This document shows, one piece after another, positions 19,801 to 25,108 of a stretch of DNA of 55,000 bases. Under the pieces are notes generated by a model. It saw only the letters and a program-made list of their open reading frames with translations. It did no database searches and was not told where the DNA came from. Positions within the stretch are counted from its first letter, which is position 1; each line of letters begins with the position of its first letter. The stretch comes from Chrysomallon squamiferum (Eukaryota > Mollusca > Gastropoda > Neomphalida > Peltospiridae): the NCBI GenBank assembly GCA_012295275.1, contig CM022665.1, positions 44,501,152-44,556,151 of the forward strand. The letters run 5' to 3'. The position numbers and the translations under genes are program-made.

Positions 19801-21760
19801 ACTCGTTTTTAGTTCCAGTTGAAGAAGCTTCATCTACTGCGTCAGAACAACCCAGAGAGCAGACGGCAACTGAGGCTGAACCGCCTTCCCCATCCCGCAG
19901 TAAGAGGGAGTTGAGGGAAGAGGAGGGAAGCAAGATCTACACGGTGGCCTCGGACAAGGTCATTCAGAACCTGATGCAGGAATACAAGCGCCGGAAGCAG
20001 CAGAAGTCCATGCCTTCCTTCGTGAAGATGACCAAGAGGAACAGGATGAACGCGCAGAAGAGCAGTCAGAAGGAGGATGTGGACAAAGACATTGACAAGC
20101 AGCAGAAGTCATCCATTCTCAAGGTGAGAGATGAGGATAGTATTTTTGTTGTTGTTGTTATGTGTGGGTTGAAGTGTTGAGTTGTGATGTTAGAGATGGG
20201 TCCTTTGGTTTGCTGTTTTATTTATTACGTAATTTTAATCTGAAAATATTTGAAGATAGTAGGATATAGATAAGCAGCGGAAATAGTTTTTTTCTCAAGT
20301 AAGTAATAAATAAGCAATTACACAATAGTAATAATAAATATTAAAAAAAAAAACTTAAAATATACAACTGCCCATAACATTCTTGAAAATTCTTGAAATC
20401 ACCAGTATAAATGAGTGTATTCTGATTTAAATATCTGTTTTTAAGAGAAAAGCCATGGCACAGATAACAAAATGGTCTCAGAATAGACCATTCCTGCTGC
20501 TTTTCAGTATTTTGATTCTTAGCTACAAAGGTCATATTCCTTTTAGATTAAGACTGTGTAGTGTTTTATTAAATTCTCTTTAGATTACAGTTCTGTAATA
20601 TTTGTTTGTTGTATTCATACAACATTCCCAGAAAAGTCTTGAAATCACCAGTATAAGTTATAATTATATTAATTTAAATGTTTGGTTTAATAGGACAGTG
20701 AGGCTCACATACTGTCATTTTCTGAGAATATACTATTTCTGCTGCTTTTCAGTATCATATCAACAAATTTCCCACAAAAACTGGTAATTCTTGATTGTCA
20801 AAATATCAACAATTTTCCCACAAAAACTGGTAATTCTTGATTGTCACCAATATAATTATATTAATTTAAAAAAAAAATTTCAGGACAGTGAGACACACAT
20901 AGTGTCATTTTCTGAGAAAATACTATTTCTGCTACTTTTCAGTATCATATCAACAATTTTCCCACAAAAACTGATAATTCTTGATTGTCAAAATATCAAC
21001 CAATTCCCACAAAAACTGATAATTCTTGATTGTCAACCAATATAATTATATTAATTTTAAAAAATTTCAGGACAGTGAGACCCACATACTGTCATTTTCT
21101 GAGAATATACTATTTCTGCTGCTTTTCAGTATCATATCAACAAATTCCCACAAAAACTGGTAATTCTTGATTGTCAAAATATCAACAAATTCCCACAAAA
21201 AACTGATAATTCTTGATTGTCAACCAATATAATTATATTAATTTAAAAAAATTTCAGAACAGTGAGGCCCACATACTGTCATTTTCTGCAGCTTTTCAGT
21301 ATCATATCAACAAATTCCCACAAAAACTGGTAATTCTTTGATTGTCACCAATATAATTATATTAATTTTTTTTTAAATTTCAGGACAGTGAAGCCCACAT
21401 ACTGTCATTTTCTGAAAATATACTATTTCTGTTGCTTTTCAGTATCTAATCAACAAATTCTCACAAAAACTGGTAATTCTTGATTGTCACCAATATAATA
21501 CTATACATTTTTAAACATTTCAGGACAGTGAAGCCCATGTACTGTCGTGGTCTGAGATGCTGGGCACTGTTCTCAGTCTCTTCCTTGGTCTGGATGACAA
21601 TCAGTTCCGTGCTCTGCTTCCAGCAGTCTTCAACTGCGTCAACCAGCTCATCTGTTACGCAGACGACCCCAAACTGAAGGACATCCTGGGTCAGTGGTTC
21701 CATCGACTTGGCAAGCTGTATGAGTTCTGTCCCAAAGAAAATACAGCCACAACCCAGTAA
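1..21760 (+). CDS. ARFGEF3: BIG3 / ARFGEF3 orthologue, 3' two-thirds (20 exons, 5'-partial)
   Basis: Twenty exons joined in consistent phase give about 1,485 codons ending at TAA 21758-21760, once one extra base near 13455 is discounted. Translated blocks match what I recall of vertebrate BIG3 in the same order: a GSHSADCWKHVFR block, an RPLLHLIRVWSVVSPYLVE block, SRLGCSCIR, YMSTRNVMLL, KIYTVASDKVIQNLMQEYK and a C-terminal block ending in a W-x5-LGKLYEF motif. BIG3 is a large helical-repeat member of the BIG/Sec7 Arf-GEF family. In vertebrates its Sec7-like domain is degenerate, and it acts in regulated secretion and as a scaffold for prohibitin 2. The vertebrate protein is about 2,180 residues, so roughly the first 690, including the Sec7-like domain, lie upstream of the window. 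Exons are G+C-rich against A+T-rich introns. Gene identity is firm; function in this organism is inferred. Confidence 0.95.
150..774 (+). other. ARFGEF3 intron 1
   Basis: AT-rich intron, donor GTAGAC, acceptor TTTTCAG. Two related stretches at about 241-285 and 538-582 share an 'AAATTCTT.GAACT..TTAAA.TC.CCCAAG' pattern, which looks like an old duplication of about 297 bp. Nothing else recognised. Confidence 0.8.
775..931 (+). CDS. ARFGEF3: ARFGEF3 window exon 2
   Basis: Acceptor TTTTCAG|AAA, 52 codons plus one base, donor AAAG|GTAAAT in phase 1. It encodes FLSPAWLSEVYEQIV and ILEAAGFDPVVYSPL, matching the vertebrate BIG3 segment with an (S/P)xWxEE/VY pattern. The ATG at 784 is internal to the exon and not an initiator. 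Confidence 0.92.
925..1096. repeat. 86-bp tandem duplication across the exon 2 donor
   Basis: Two copies (925-1010 and 1011-1096). The unit begins inside exon 2 (CTGAAAG), crosses the donor and extends into the intron. In the second copy the donor GT has become CT, so it is probably inactive. Copies differ at only a few positions. Confidence 0.85.
1140..2470. repeat. Tandem array of roughly 180-210 bp units filling intron 2
   Basis: A recurring 'ACATTTTTCTTTCTTTTTATGACATGTACAGAT' theme appears near 1210, 1386, 1690, 1866, 2071 and 2279, with shared flanks ('ATACTCAAAAACAAG', 'AATAAATCAGAATTATAC'). The 3'-most copies are the most alike. Short open frames here (1142-1327 +, 1589-1771 -, 2343-2609 -) are by-products of the repeat or of exon 3 on the opposite strand. 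Confidence 0.8.
2479..2586 (+). CDS. ARFGEF3: ARFGEF3 window exon 3
   Basis: Acceptor TTCTTACAG, 108 bp, phase 1 at both ends, donor GCAG|GTGAGA. It encodes DIDGLGSHEIGAQLM, which closely parallels the DIDGLESSAIGGQLM block I recall from vertebrate BIG3. Confidence 0.92.
2587..3158 (+). other. ARFGEF3 intron 3
   Basis: AT-rich spacer with poly-T runs near 2780 and 3020. No repeat array or other feature recognised. Phase 1. Confidence 0.8.
3159..3377 (+). CDS. ARFGEF3: ARFGEF3 window exon 4
   Basis: Acceptor GCATTTCAG, 219 bp, phase 1 at both ends, donor CTAG|GTTTGG. It encodes HLLSTCWDGILDVLS and RDAICLSLTGLQKAA. The latter matches the highly conserved RDAIC.SL.GL.KAA helix of BIG proteins. 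Confidence 0.94.
3378..3971 (+). other. ARFGEF3 intron 4
   Basis: Very AT-rich, with AATAAATA/AAAATAATAA low-complexity sequence at about 3530-3800. No genes or other structure recognised. Confidence 0.8.
3972..4209 (+). CDS. ARFGEF3: ARFGEF3 window exon 5
   Basis: Acceptor TTGGCAG, 238 bp, phase 1 in and phase 2 out, donor TTTAG|GTTGGT. It encodes HAVHVLSMDVVMTTG followed by EMGSHSADCWKHVFR, a signature helix pair of the BIG family. The opposite-strand open frame at 4007-4201 is a shadow of this exon. Confidence 0.96.
4183..4415. repeat. 121-bp tandem duplication across the exon 5 donor
   Basis: The last 27 bases of exon 5, the donor GTTGGTG and about 90 bases of intron are repeated starting at 4304. 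The second copy keeps a potentially usable donor (TGTTTAG|GTTGGTG). A smaller repeat, 'TAGTTTTCAGCCATAT', recurs at about 4467 and 4565. Confidence 0.88.
4416..4905 (+). other. ARFGEF3 intron 5, remainder
   Basis: AT-rich with short repeated phrases ('CTGAAGTCTGTTTTTGATTTG', 'GTTTTAGATT'). Ends at acceptor GTGTTGCAG. Confidence 0.75.
4906..5022 (+). CDS. ARFGEF3: ARFGEF3 window exon 6
   Basis: 117 bp, phase 2 at both ends, donor TTGGA|GTAAGT. It encodes CCAHISELEHTYFS, matching the vertebrate LEHNHFS block, then a polar Q/N/K-rich linker. Confidence 0.93.
5023..5504 (+). other. ARFGEF3 intron 6
   Basis: AT-rich intron ending at acceptor TTTTCACAG. Nothing recognisable inside. Confidence 0.8.
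5505..5687 (+). CDS. ARFGEF3: ARFGEF3 window exon 7
   Basis: 183 bp, phase 2 at both ends, donor GATCG|GTAAGA. It encodes APRINVAELIRQTS, a glycine-rich turn (LLGGGVLNSSQASKAL) and LSQEVDR. The order matches the vertebrate segment with IQDLVREGSRG and LSTQADRLFEDA, which continues in the next exon. Confidence 0.92.
6170..6372. repeat. Short tandem repeat in intron 7 (about 50 bp unit, 4 copies)
   Basis: Repeated 'ATGAATTT...GGATCTGCATAAAT....CATCATCATATTTTT' phrases. The small frames at 5958-6331 on both strands lie in this repeat or adjacent AT-rich DNA and have no coding character. Confidence 0.75.
6398..6659 (+). CDS. ARFGEF3: ARFGEF3 window exon 8
   Basis: Acceptor CTTTCAG, 262 bp, phase 2 in and phase 0 out, donor GTAGAG|GTGAGT. 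It encodes LFEDAAEKLNLQGLLTFL and SRPLLHLIRVWSVVSPYLVE, which match vertebrate BIG3 nearly position for position. The minus-strand frame 6394-6594 is a shadow. Confidence 0.96.
6746..6810. repeat. (CT)n microsatellite in intron 8
   Basis: About 65 bases of uninterrupted CT, starting shortly after the exon 8 donor. The 'RERERE' frame on the minus strand is its translation. Confidence 0.97.
6830..7275. repeat. About 62-bp tandem array in intron 8 carrying repeated acceptor-like sites
   Basis: About seven degenerate units of the form 'TTATTATTCTTTTTAGAAAAA(A)GAAAATCTAAT.TTTGATACTA'. Each contains a pyrimidine-rich run followed by TAG or CAG, so the intron holds a series of acceptor look-alikes before the real acceptor GAATTCAG|GCA at 7282/7283. 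Confidence 0.8.
7283..7462 (+). CDS. ARFGEF3: ARFGEF3 window exon 9
   Basis: 180 bp, phase 0 at both ends, donor GATCAG|GTCAGT. It encodes VTKMSVTCVHDFIVAML, PHFHINEFLCKTFEDML and EICDGDVQDQ, matching PHFHFNEALFRPFE and ELCDEDVQDQ in vertebrate BIG3. The ATG at 7307 is internal. Confidence 0.96.
7463..8289 (+). repeat. ARFGEF3 intron 9, mostly (TTTA)n
   Basis: AT-rich DNA followed from about 7864 to 8278 by a long imperfect (TTTA)n tract. The tract runs almost up to the acceptor TATTCAG|ATT, so it probably serves as the pyrimidine-rich region. Open frames 7924-8208 and 8120-8383 (FIYLFI repeats) are translations of the tract; the second also runs out of frame into exon 10. Confidence 0.9.
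8290..8542 (+). CDS. ARFGEF3: ARFGEF3 window exon 10
   Basis: 253 bp, phase 0 in and phase 1 out, donor GGACCAG|GTATGT. It encodes ICELVEACTAQIHSGWQLFGAL and VLDVFEVFLDTNNILVFANATVDCILCLL. Both match the vertebrate IGELVEVCSTQIQSGW and FDVFEAFLNTDN..VFANA blocks. Confidence 0.96.
8543..10020 (+). other. ARFGEF3 intron 10, 5' part
   Basis: AT-rich without genes. Notable only for poly-T/TTTA runs (9410-9550), a palindromic 'ATATCTATAT.TATAGATAGATATAGATAT' stretch near 9785-9832, a (CA)n run at 9948-9970 and a poly-T run at 9971-10000. Small frames at 8735-8998 and 9368-9553 have low-complexity F/Y/L composition and are not genes. Confidence 0.8.
10030..10500. repeat. About 115-127 bp tandem array ending on the exon 11 acceptor
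   Basis: Units contain 'CAGATGTTGATATTCCATACCACAA', 'ATATCTGATACCTGAC', then an acceptor-like TTTACAGGT(AT)ATTTGAGGTGTTAAG. Copies of the exon start occur at about 10105, 10232 and 10356 (this last with the AG lost), before the true exon start at 10470. The exon start is therefore part of the repeat unit. Confidence 0.88.
10470..10644 (+). CDS. ARFGEF3: ARFGEF3 window exon 11
   Basis: 175 bp, phase 1 in and phase 2 out, acceptor AATTCACAG, donor GCTCATAG|GTAGGA. It encodes an acidic serine-rich patch (EELSDEESDSGSD), then CIPALKYLQRCCDILASMWKMPASPIF, matching LCLPALDYLRRCSQLLAKIYKMPLKPIF in vertebrate BIG3. Both ends are embedded in separate tandem arrays. Confidence 0.94.
10625..11105. repeat. 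About 44-bp tandem array (about 11 units) starting on the exon 11 donor
   Basis: The unit 'ATATTTAAAGGAGCTCATAGGTAGGAAGTGTTTCTTGGATTTG' begins with the last 20 bases of exon 11 and its donor. Later units keep variants (TTAG|ATAGG, ATAG|GTAAA, ATAG|GTGGG), some of which keep a GT at the donor position. Confidence 0.92.
11222..11721 (+). CDS. ARFGEF3: ARFGEF3 window exon 12
   Basis: 500 bp, phase 2 in and phase 1 out, acceptor GCTTTCAG, donor GTGCCAG|GTTTGT. After a polar, acidic, probably disordered stretch (residues such as DSEQSSAKQRDSDQGFD) it returns to a helical block: HSGILHVWFLLLDGLATSVSSCP and TIEMLFDLLRSAA. This block matches LIEVWIILLEQLTAAVSNCP and TLDLLFELLRDV in vertebrates. Minus-strand frames 11218-11584 are shadows. 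The + frame from 11271 runs through the donor into the minisatellite because that repeat has no stops. Confidence 0.95.
11722..12776. repeat. 30/34-bp minisatellite (about 33 units) directly after the exon 12 donor
   Basis: Units 'GTTTGTGG(CTGG)TTTATGTTTATGTCTCAGAGCA' come in 30-bp and 34-bp forms, the longer with an extra CTGG. I count about 33 CAGAGCAG-type junctions. The 4-bp difference shifts the frame, and forward stops are so rare that overlapping long frames (11271-12194, 11726-12403, 11824-12432, 12204-12761 and others) appear. These are not proteins of their own. The array starts exactly at the intron's first bases. Confidence 0.95.
12777..13368 (+). other. ARFGEF3 intron 12, 3' part
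   Basis: Three degenerate copies of a roughly 125-180 bp segment containing 'CTTTCAAAACAGTCT.TTGTTTTAACA.AATTTAACCTGTGTTTATTTTTAT' near 12940, 13083 and 13269, separated by poly-T/TTA runs. Ends at acceptor TTTCCAG. Confidence 0.8.
13369..13540 (+). CDS. ARFGEF3: ARFGEF3 window exon 13, with a +1 frameshift
   Basis: 172 bp. The first half in the entry phase reads PRFAVYCVNHLLLPMLQSWL, matching GFGIYAVVHLLLPVMSVWL of vertebrate BIG3. The second half matches only in another frame: YWDSGAVNFKQ and SDLVVDFITQF against YWDMASANFKHA and CELVVEHIQSF. Dropping one base near 13451-13455 (for example A13455) joins them and also restores the phase needed by the next exon. Without the correction a TAA stops translation at 13535-13537. 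Possible causes are a sequencing/assembly error, a real null allele or frameshifting. Confidence 0.88.
13517..13860. repeat. About 179-bp tandem duplication across the exon 13 donor
   Basis: The last 24 bases of exon 13, the donor (TTTAAAG|GTATTTT) and the intron start are repeated from 13696. The second copy keeps the donor intact. It also repeats 'ATATCAGTAGTTTTCACTGAAA' and 'TGGTATAAATGGTCACTG'. Confidence 0.9.
13861..14332 (+). other. ARFGEF3 intron 13, 3' part
   Basis: AT-rich with a (GT)n run at about 14227-14247. No other structure recognised. Ends at acceptor ATTCTAG. Confidence 0.8.
14333..14450 (+). CDS. ARFGEF3: ARFGEF3 window exon 14
   Basis: 118 bp, phase 1 in and phase 2 out, donor ATCAG|GTTTAT. 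It encodes LELMLKQSLDMMIECIAQPVEHISRLGCSCIR, whose SR(L/V)GCSCIR end is identical to vertebrate BIG3 apart from one residue. Confidence 0.95.
14451..15160 (+). other. ARFGEF3 intron 14
   Basis: AT-rich intron with a poly-T/TTA region at about 14715-14810. The frame 14496-14705 lies wholly in the intron and has no coding character. Confidence 0.8.
15161..15389 (+). CDS. ARFGEF3: ARFGEF3 window exon 15
   Basis: 229 bp, phase 2 in and phase 0 out, acceptor TTTTAACAG, donor CAACAG|GTAGAG. It encodes HVLLSAGPGFSEPMWQISGKAL and LRLRQLAQQ, matching YVLVTAGPVFTEEMWRLACCAL and WRIRAMAQQ. Other frames over this exon (15171-15386 -, 15203-15454 +) are shadows. Confidence 0.95.
15390..16015 (+). repeat. 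ARFGEF3 intron 15 with (ATT)n compound microsatellite
   Basis: A compound (ATT)/(GTT)/(AAC) tract spans about 15639-15836. It has an AAT-rich left part and an ATT-rich right part, so single strands could fold back. The poly-I frame on the minus strand is its translation. Confidence 0.9.
16016..16149 (+). CDS. ARFGEF3: ARFGEF3 window exon 16
   Basis: 134 bp, phase 0 in and phase 2 out, acceptor TTATTACAG, donor ACAAG|GTAGAG. It encodes VFLLENQVSSMPQVQFDLEEGQSYVFLLYPQN, corresponding to VFMLDTQ...QSCQLIIELPPD in vertebrates. Confidence 0.92.
16500..17030. repeat. Tandem array (about 130-160 bp units) ending on the exon 17 acceptor
   Basis: Copies of the exon 17 start ('GATTCCGTTTAAAAACATAGTGATAGGCATG') occur at about 16539, 16700 and 16849, before the real exon at 16978. 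The 16849 copy has an intact TTTGCAG acceptor and reads RIPFKNTVIGMLSYQF before running into intron. The units also share 'AACAAA.GTGAAGCTACTAG'. Confidence 0.9.
16978..17108 (+). CDS. ARFGEF3: ARFGEF3 window exon 17
   Basis: 131 bp, phase 2 in and phase 1 out, acceptor ATTTGCAG, donor ATGACAG|GTGAGA. It encodes IPFKNIVIGMLSHQLLLQTV, matching VSFREIVVSLLSHQVLLQNL, followed by a charged linker. The 3'-most repeat copy is chosen as the exon because only it continues into the conserved HQLLLQ block and keeps the phase. Confidence 0.94.
17520..18225. repeat. Tandem array (about 110-170 bp units) ending on the exon 18 acceptor
   Basis: Each unit ends with a copy of the exon 18 start ('GGCTGTTGCCATACATGTCGACTCGCAACGTGATGCTGTTGATGAA'). 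Copies lie at about 17533, 17642, 17762, 17932 and 18072, and the real one at 18220. Divergence decreases toward the exon. The 18072 copy still reads YMSTRNVMLL in frame. Units also carry 'CACACACATATATACATACTTAAACATAAACACA'-type spacers. Confidence 0.92.
18220..18807 (+). CDS. ARFGEF3: ARFGEF3 window exon 18
   Basis: 588 bp, the largest exon here, phase 1 at both ends, acceptor ATTTCAAG (AAG rather than CAG), donor GCAAAG|GTAGGT. It encodes LPYMSTRNVMLLMNTLQRAY, CDFDSRPGLKFLIQKVGGL, AANMYKLA, then a charged stretch and FLNLLQSTCLDLCQKYVDILL. These match the vertebrate RYISMQNLAVIFDLLLDSY, FDTSPGLKCLLKKVSGI and LHKLCMELCNNYIQ blocks. Minus-strand frames 18210-18761 and 18215-18547 are shadows of this G+C-rich exon. 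Confidence 0.96.
18826..19812. repeat. About 88-bp tandem array (about 11 units) making up intron 18
   Basis: Units 'GTTGAAACACTCATTTTTTATGTATAATGTATTTTATGATTATTTATAAATTAAACACATTTTAATATGTCTGACAATACAGTTCAGTA' repeat with spacing 80-92 bp. The last, diverged unit ends in 'AAATTAAACTCGTTTTTAG', so the functional acceptor is itself a mutated repeat unit. Practically the whole intron is array. Confidence 0.93.
19813..20123 (+). CDS. ARFGEF3: ARFGEF3 window exon 19
   Basis: 311 bp, phase 1 in and phase 0 out, donor CTCAAG|GTGAGA. A low-complexity E/S/P linker is followed by KIYTVASDKVIQNLMQEYKR, matching KIYTMAADKTISKLMTEYKKRKQQ. A long basic K/R/Q tail follows. The ATG-started frame from 19911 is the same frame, not an independent gene. 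Confidence 0.95.
20390..21523. repeat. Tandem array (about 126-190 bp units) ending on the exon 20 acceptor
   Basis: Copies of the last-exon start ('TTTCAGGACAGTGAAGCCCACATACTGTC') occur at 20694 (TAG), 20884, 21071, 21258 (A after AG) and 21384, before the real start at 21524. Four of the five keep a TTTCAG acceptor. Between them are 'ACAAATTCCCACAAAAACTGGTAATTCTTGATTGTCACCAATATAATTATATTAAT' phrases. Frames 20602-20787 and 20791-21045 are translations of the array. Confidence 0.93.
21524..21760 (+). CDS. ARFGEF3: ARFGEF3 window exon 20 (terminal coding exon)
   Basis: 78 codons plus TAA, phase 0, acceptor ACATTTCAG. It encodes MLGTVLSLFLGLDDNQF, RALLPAVFNCVNQLICYADD and ILGQWFHRLGKLYEF. These match the vertebrate C-terminus (LNQIQILPDQTFTALQPAVF, SQLTCHVTD, REWLGRVGRVYD) with a short extra tail. 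The minus-strand frame 21461-21847 is a shadow. Confidence 0.96.
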   Translation, partial: DSEAHVLSWSEMLGTVLSLFLGLDDNQFRALLPAVFNCVNQLICYADDPKLKDILGQWFHRLGKLYEFCPKENTATTQ

Positions 21761-22957
21761 CAGTGTTTTTTTTAAAAGTCTATTTGTAATGAAAACAGTT
21801 CTGTGTTTGATAATAAAAAAAAAGTTTTTATTTCTTGTTTTCAGCATCAGGTATTGAGATATCGGGGTTACGTTACAATGTGATGCTAATATATTACAGT
21901 TTATTGTCTATAATTTTAAATGTTATATCTATATAATTTTGAAAGATAATATTTTTTGTTGATGCAGTATGATGAATATTTCTGTTACAAATAATTACAT
22001 GTTTTGTAACATAAGAATTCCAGAGCGTTGGACATTTCCAATTGCATGAAATACCAGTAAGTTATTTTATTTTGTTACACATTACTTCATATTGCAGCAC
22101 TTTGTGCTACCTATTGTTATGAATTTTGTTAAATATATTTCAGTATAATGCCTTTATTGCTACATAACTTATTTTTTTTTCTTTGCTTTAAAATACCATT
22201 CTGTTACTTATCATTCCAGTTGTTGCACTAGAACATATAATTCTGTTTTGTGAAGGAATATTTCTGTTCTTGTGTAAACTTTGCATTTACATTTGTGAAT
22301 TGTTAATTAATCCAATTCTTTACACATTTTATTGTGCATCATATCGTTATATTATTTACAACTTCTCATTGTTAATATATTTATTTTCGAATATTTTATT
22401 TTCATTTAAAATACACATTTCCAGATTCAGTAATGTTTAGCTCTAATTTATATTAGATGTGCAAGTCTTAGAATTTTGGACTTTAAATTTGAATTTTTTA
22501 TAAATACTTTTATTTGTTGGTTCTTTTTATTCTGTATCATTTTCTAGATATTGCACAGGTCATTTTTATTTAATCATATTTCTTTTTCATGTTCATAAAT
22601 ATGAATAGAAATTTATTTCTTAAAAATAAGGATATTAAAATGATCGTGCTTAATGAAATATTGTAAAAGCTACAGAGTGGGGATTTTTTCTTGAAAAAAT
22701 AAATTGACAAGTCATTGTTTAATAAAGTATATTTTTGTACATTATAAAAGATATATTTTCATTAAGATATGCCAAAACCATTTTAAGATATATTTTACTG
22801 TAATAACATTTTTTTTTTTTTTTTTTATTGTATTTCTTATTTAAGAATAAATTTAACACATTGTATCTTCCATAAATTAATCATGTACAGTGTTTGTCAA
22901 ATTTATCACAGATTTTTGTCGAATAATTGTGTTTTGCTTGTTGCTTGATGTAATAAA
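21761..22957 (+). other. ARFGEF3 3' UTR with candidate polyadenylation signals
   Basis: AATAAA hexamers lie at 21812-21817 (about 50 bases after the stop), 22721-22726 (followed by T/GT-rich sequence) and 22952-22957. Which one is used cannot be told from sequence. No coding potential or repeats seen in between. Confidence 0.6.
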
Positions 22958-24490
22958 TCACATCACTGTCACAGATATTTTATAATTCACCATCAGCAAC
23001 ATAAATAAAATGTGATGATCCAGTGGTATCTTCAAATTTTGAATAGAATCACGATTGGATACACAAATCCATATATCTCAAATAAAATGATGGTTAGATC
23101 AAAATACATTATTACATGTGTAATCCATATATCTTAAGTAAAATGAAAGTTAGACTCTTAAAAACATTATTACATGTTTAATACATATATCTTGAATAAA
23201 ACAAAAGTTAGATACACTAAACATAATCACACATATATAATCCAATAAAATTGAAATTCTTAGCCTCTTCAATATCAAGGTGGGTATCACTATCAAAGTG
23301 TAAAATTTTTAAATGGTAAATATACTGAACTAATGAAAATGTTATTCTGTAGTCCAGATAGTTTTATAGTTAATTTTACTGCTGATTTTTTGAAAATGTT
23401 ATTACACATTACATTCTTTCATGATTAATTTGTGACTGTTAAAGCTGAAAGTACTAGATAATTCAGAATCATGACACTTAATGCTGAAGGTGTTCAAGAT
23501 ATTAAATACACTGTGTAGGTAAAGGTAACAAAAACAGTTAAAACATGACTATAGATTTACCTTATATTGTTTTGTATTCTATGACCTCATTTAATATTAC
23601 ATGTATATTCTCTTTTTGAGGTTTTGTTGAATGGTATGTTACAAATACTGACATATTTAAATGGTTGAATGAATGATGTTTAATGAACACCCACCATAAT
23701 GAAAAGATAAGCTGATATGGTGTTTTATGATGTTGAAATATTCTAGGACATTAAATCATTGCTTGGTAATATATATATACATTTTTTTAATTTTTTTTAT
23801 TGCTAACTAAAAAGTGAGAATAAATAGTTATTTTTAATCTGAGAAAGCGTTAAGTTTAGAAATAAAATTATTTAGATGATGTGAATTAAATTATTAGAGA
23901 TTAACAATTACAAAAATTAAATATTGTTTGCTTTTTATTTAAAAAATCAATAAGTAAATAAATAAATTAATTATACCAAAAAAAAAGAAAAAAAAGAAAG
24001 AAAAAAGATATAAATTATAATACAGGTGAAAGTATGTGTCTATATATATATATACTCTGTCATCATACTGTTGGATATAGCTGGTAGTTGACACTGTATT
24101 AATATTACAATGTATTTATTTGTTAAATTACTTTGGTAATATTTAAGAACTAAAGTATTTTATTGGATCTGTCATAATATTTCATTTCTGTGATATTTAG
24201 TGACATCTATCACATGTTTTATTTTGTTTTAACTATGGTGTTTGTTTATGTAATGTGAAGAATGCTTTTAAATATTTCTACGCTCAATTTTGGAATGATT
24301 TATATTCTAATATACAATTTCATTGTGGTTATCTGGATGAATGTTTTCTTTGGTCTTTTTCATTATTTTATTTTGGAACAATCTTTCTATAGATGTTATA
24401 TACAATATGACCAAAAAAAATTAAAAATGTTATTTTTCAATTGTCTTTATGAAATCTTCTATTAATATTAGAAACAGATGTATGTGTAGT
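22958..24490. other. Intergenic AT-rich DNA
   Basis: Contains an imperfect tandem repeat of about 60-70 bp at 23030-23245 ('CATATATCTTAAGTAAAATGAAAGTTAGA.....ACATTATTACATGT'). Otherwise A+T-rich without recognisable genes. The frame 24262-24465 has no recognisable similarity. Confidence 0.7.
23660..23745. mobile_element. Possible degenerate mollusc-type SINE fragment
   Basis: The stretch 'TTGAATGAATGATGTTTAATGAACACCCACC' resembles a phrase I remember from dispersed repeats in mollusc genomes (GAATGTTTAACGACACCCCAGCAC). It is followed by 'TGATATGGTGTTTTATGATG', where that repeat has GGTGTCAAACTATGG. Based on memory of the family; weak. Confidence 0.28.
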
Positions 24491-24491
24491 G

Positions 24492-24661
24492 TAGTAGAAC
24501 CCTGATATTAAGACAACATGGGTTTTCATAAACTTAGTTTTAAAAAAAGGGGTGATGGATGCATTTAACACCAAATATTTATATTTTTTAGCAATCTTTT
24601 AAAAAAAAAAGGGCTTTATAACATTATACCAGGGATTTCTGTTAACTGAGGTTTCACTGTA
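24492..24661. mobile_element. Probable pogo/Tc1-mariner-type MITE (about 170 bp)
   Basis: The left end (TA)GTAGAACCCTGATATTAAGAC and the reverse complement of the right end, (TA)CAGTGAAACCTCAGTTAACAG, align with gaps as degenerate terminal inverted repeats of about 28 bp, with a TA at each edge. The right end resembles the CAGT.GAACCTC ends of pogo/Tigger-like elements. No open frame inside. Diverged, so old. Confidence 0.45.
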
Positions 24662-24964
24662 TTTGTGTTGAGTTCCAGAAACTGATATATGTTGTAAATT
24701 GGAAATGTAATCTGTACATGGTGGTATAATCAGCCAGAAAACTTGTTTTCCTTTTTTTCTTTTTTTTTTTTTTTTTTTATATTGTTCTAGTTAATATTAA
24801 AATGTTTGATGGTAAACAAAATTCAAGTTTATAGTCTAGATGTAGATTTTAATAAAATTTTAAATATATTTGATTTGATATGCATTACCAAAGATTGGTG
24901 AATTCATTTTTCAAAATCTATTTTTTATTATTATTTATTTTACATATTTTACATAACTTTAAAT

Positions 24965-24965
24965 A

Positions 24966-24996
<31 letters not shown>

Positions 24997-25052
24997 ATTA
25001 TTATTACTATTATTATTATTACTATTATTATTTATTATTATTATTATTATTA

Positions 25053-25107
<55 letters not shown>
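24965..25107. repeat. (ATT)n microsatellite
   Basis: About 140 bp of (ATT)n with occasional interruptions. The poly-I/poly-L frame at 24880-25128 is its translation. Confidence 0.97.
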
Positions 25108-25108
<1 letters not shown>

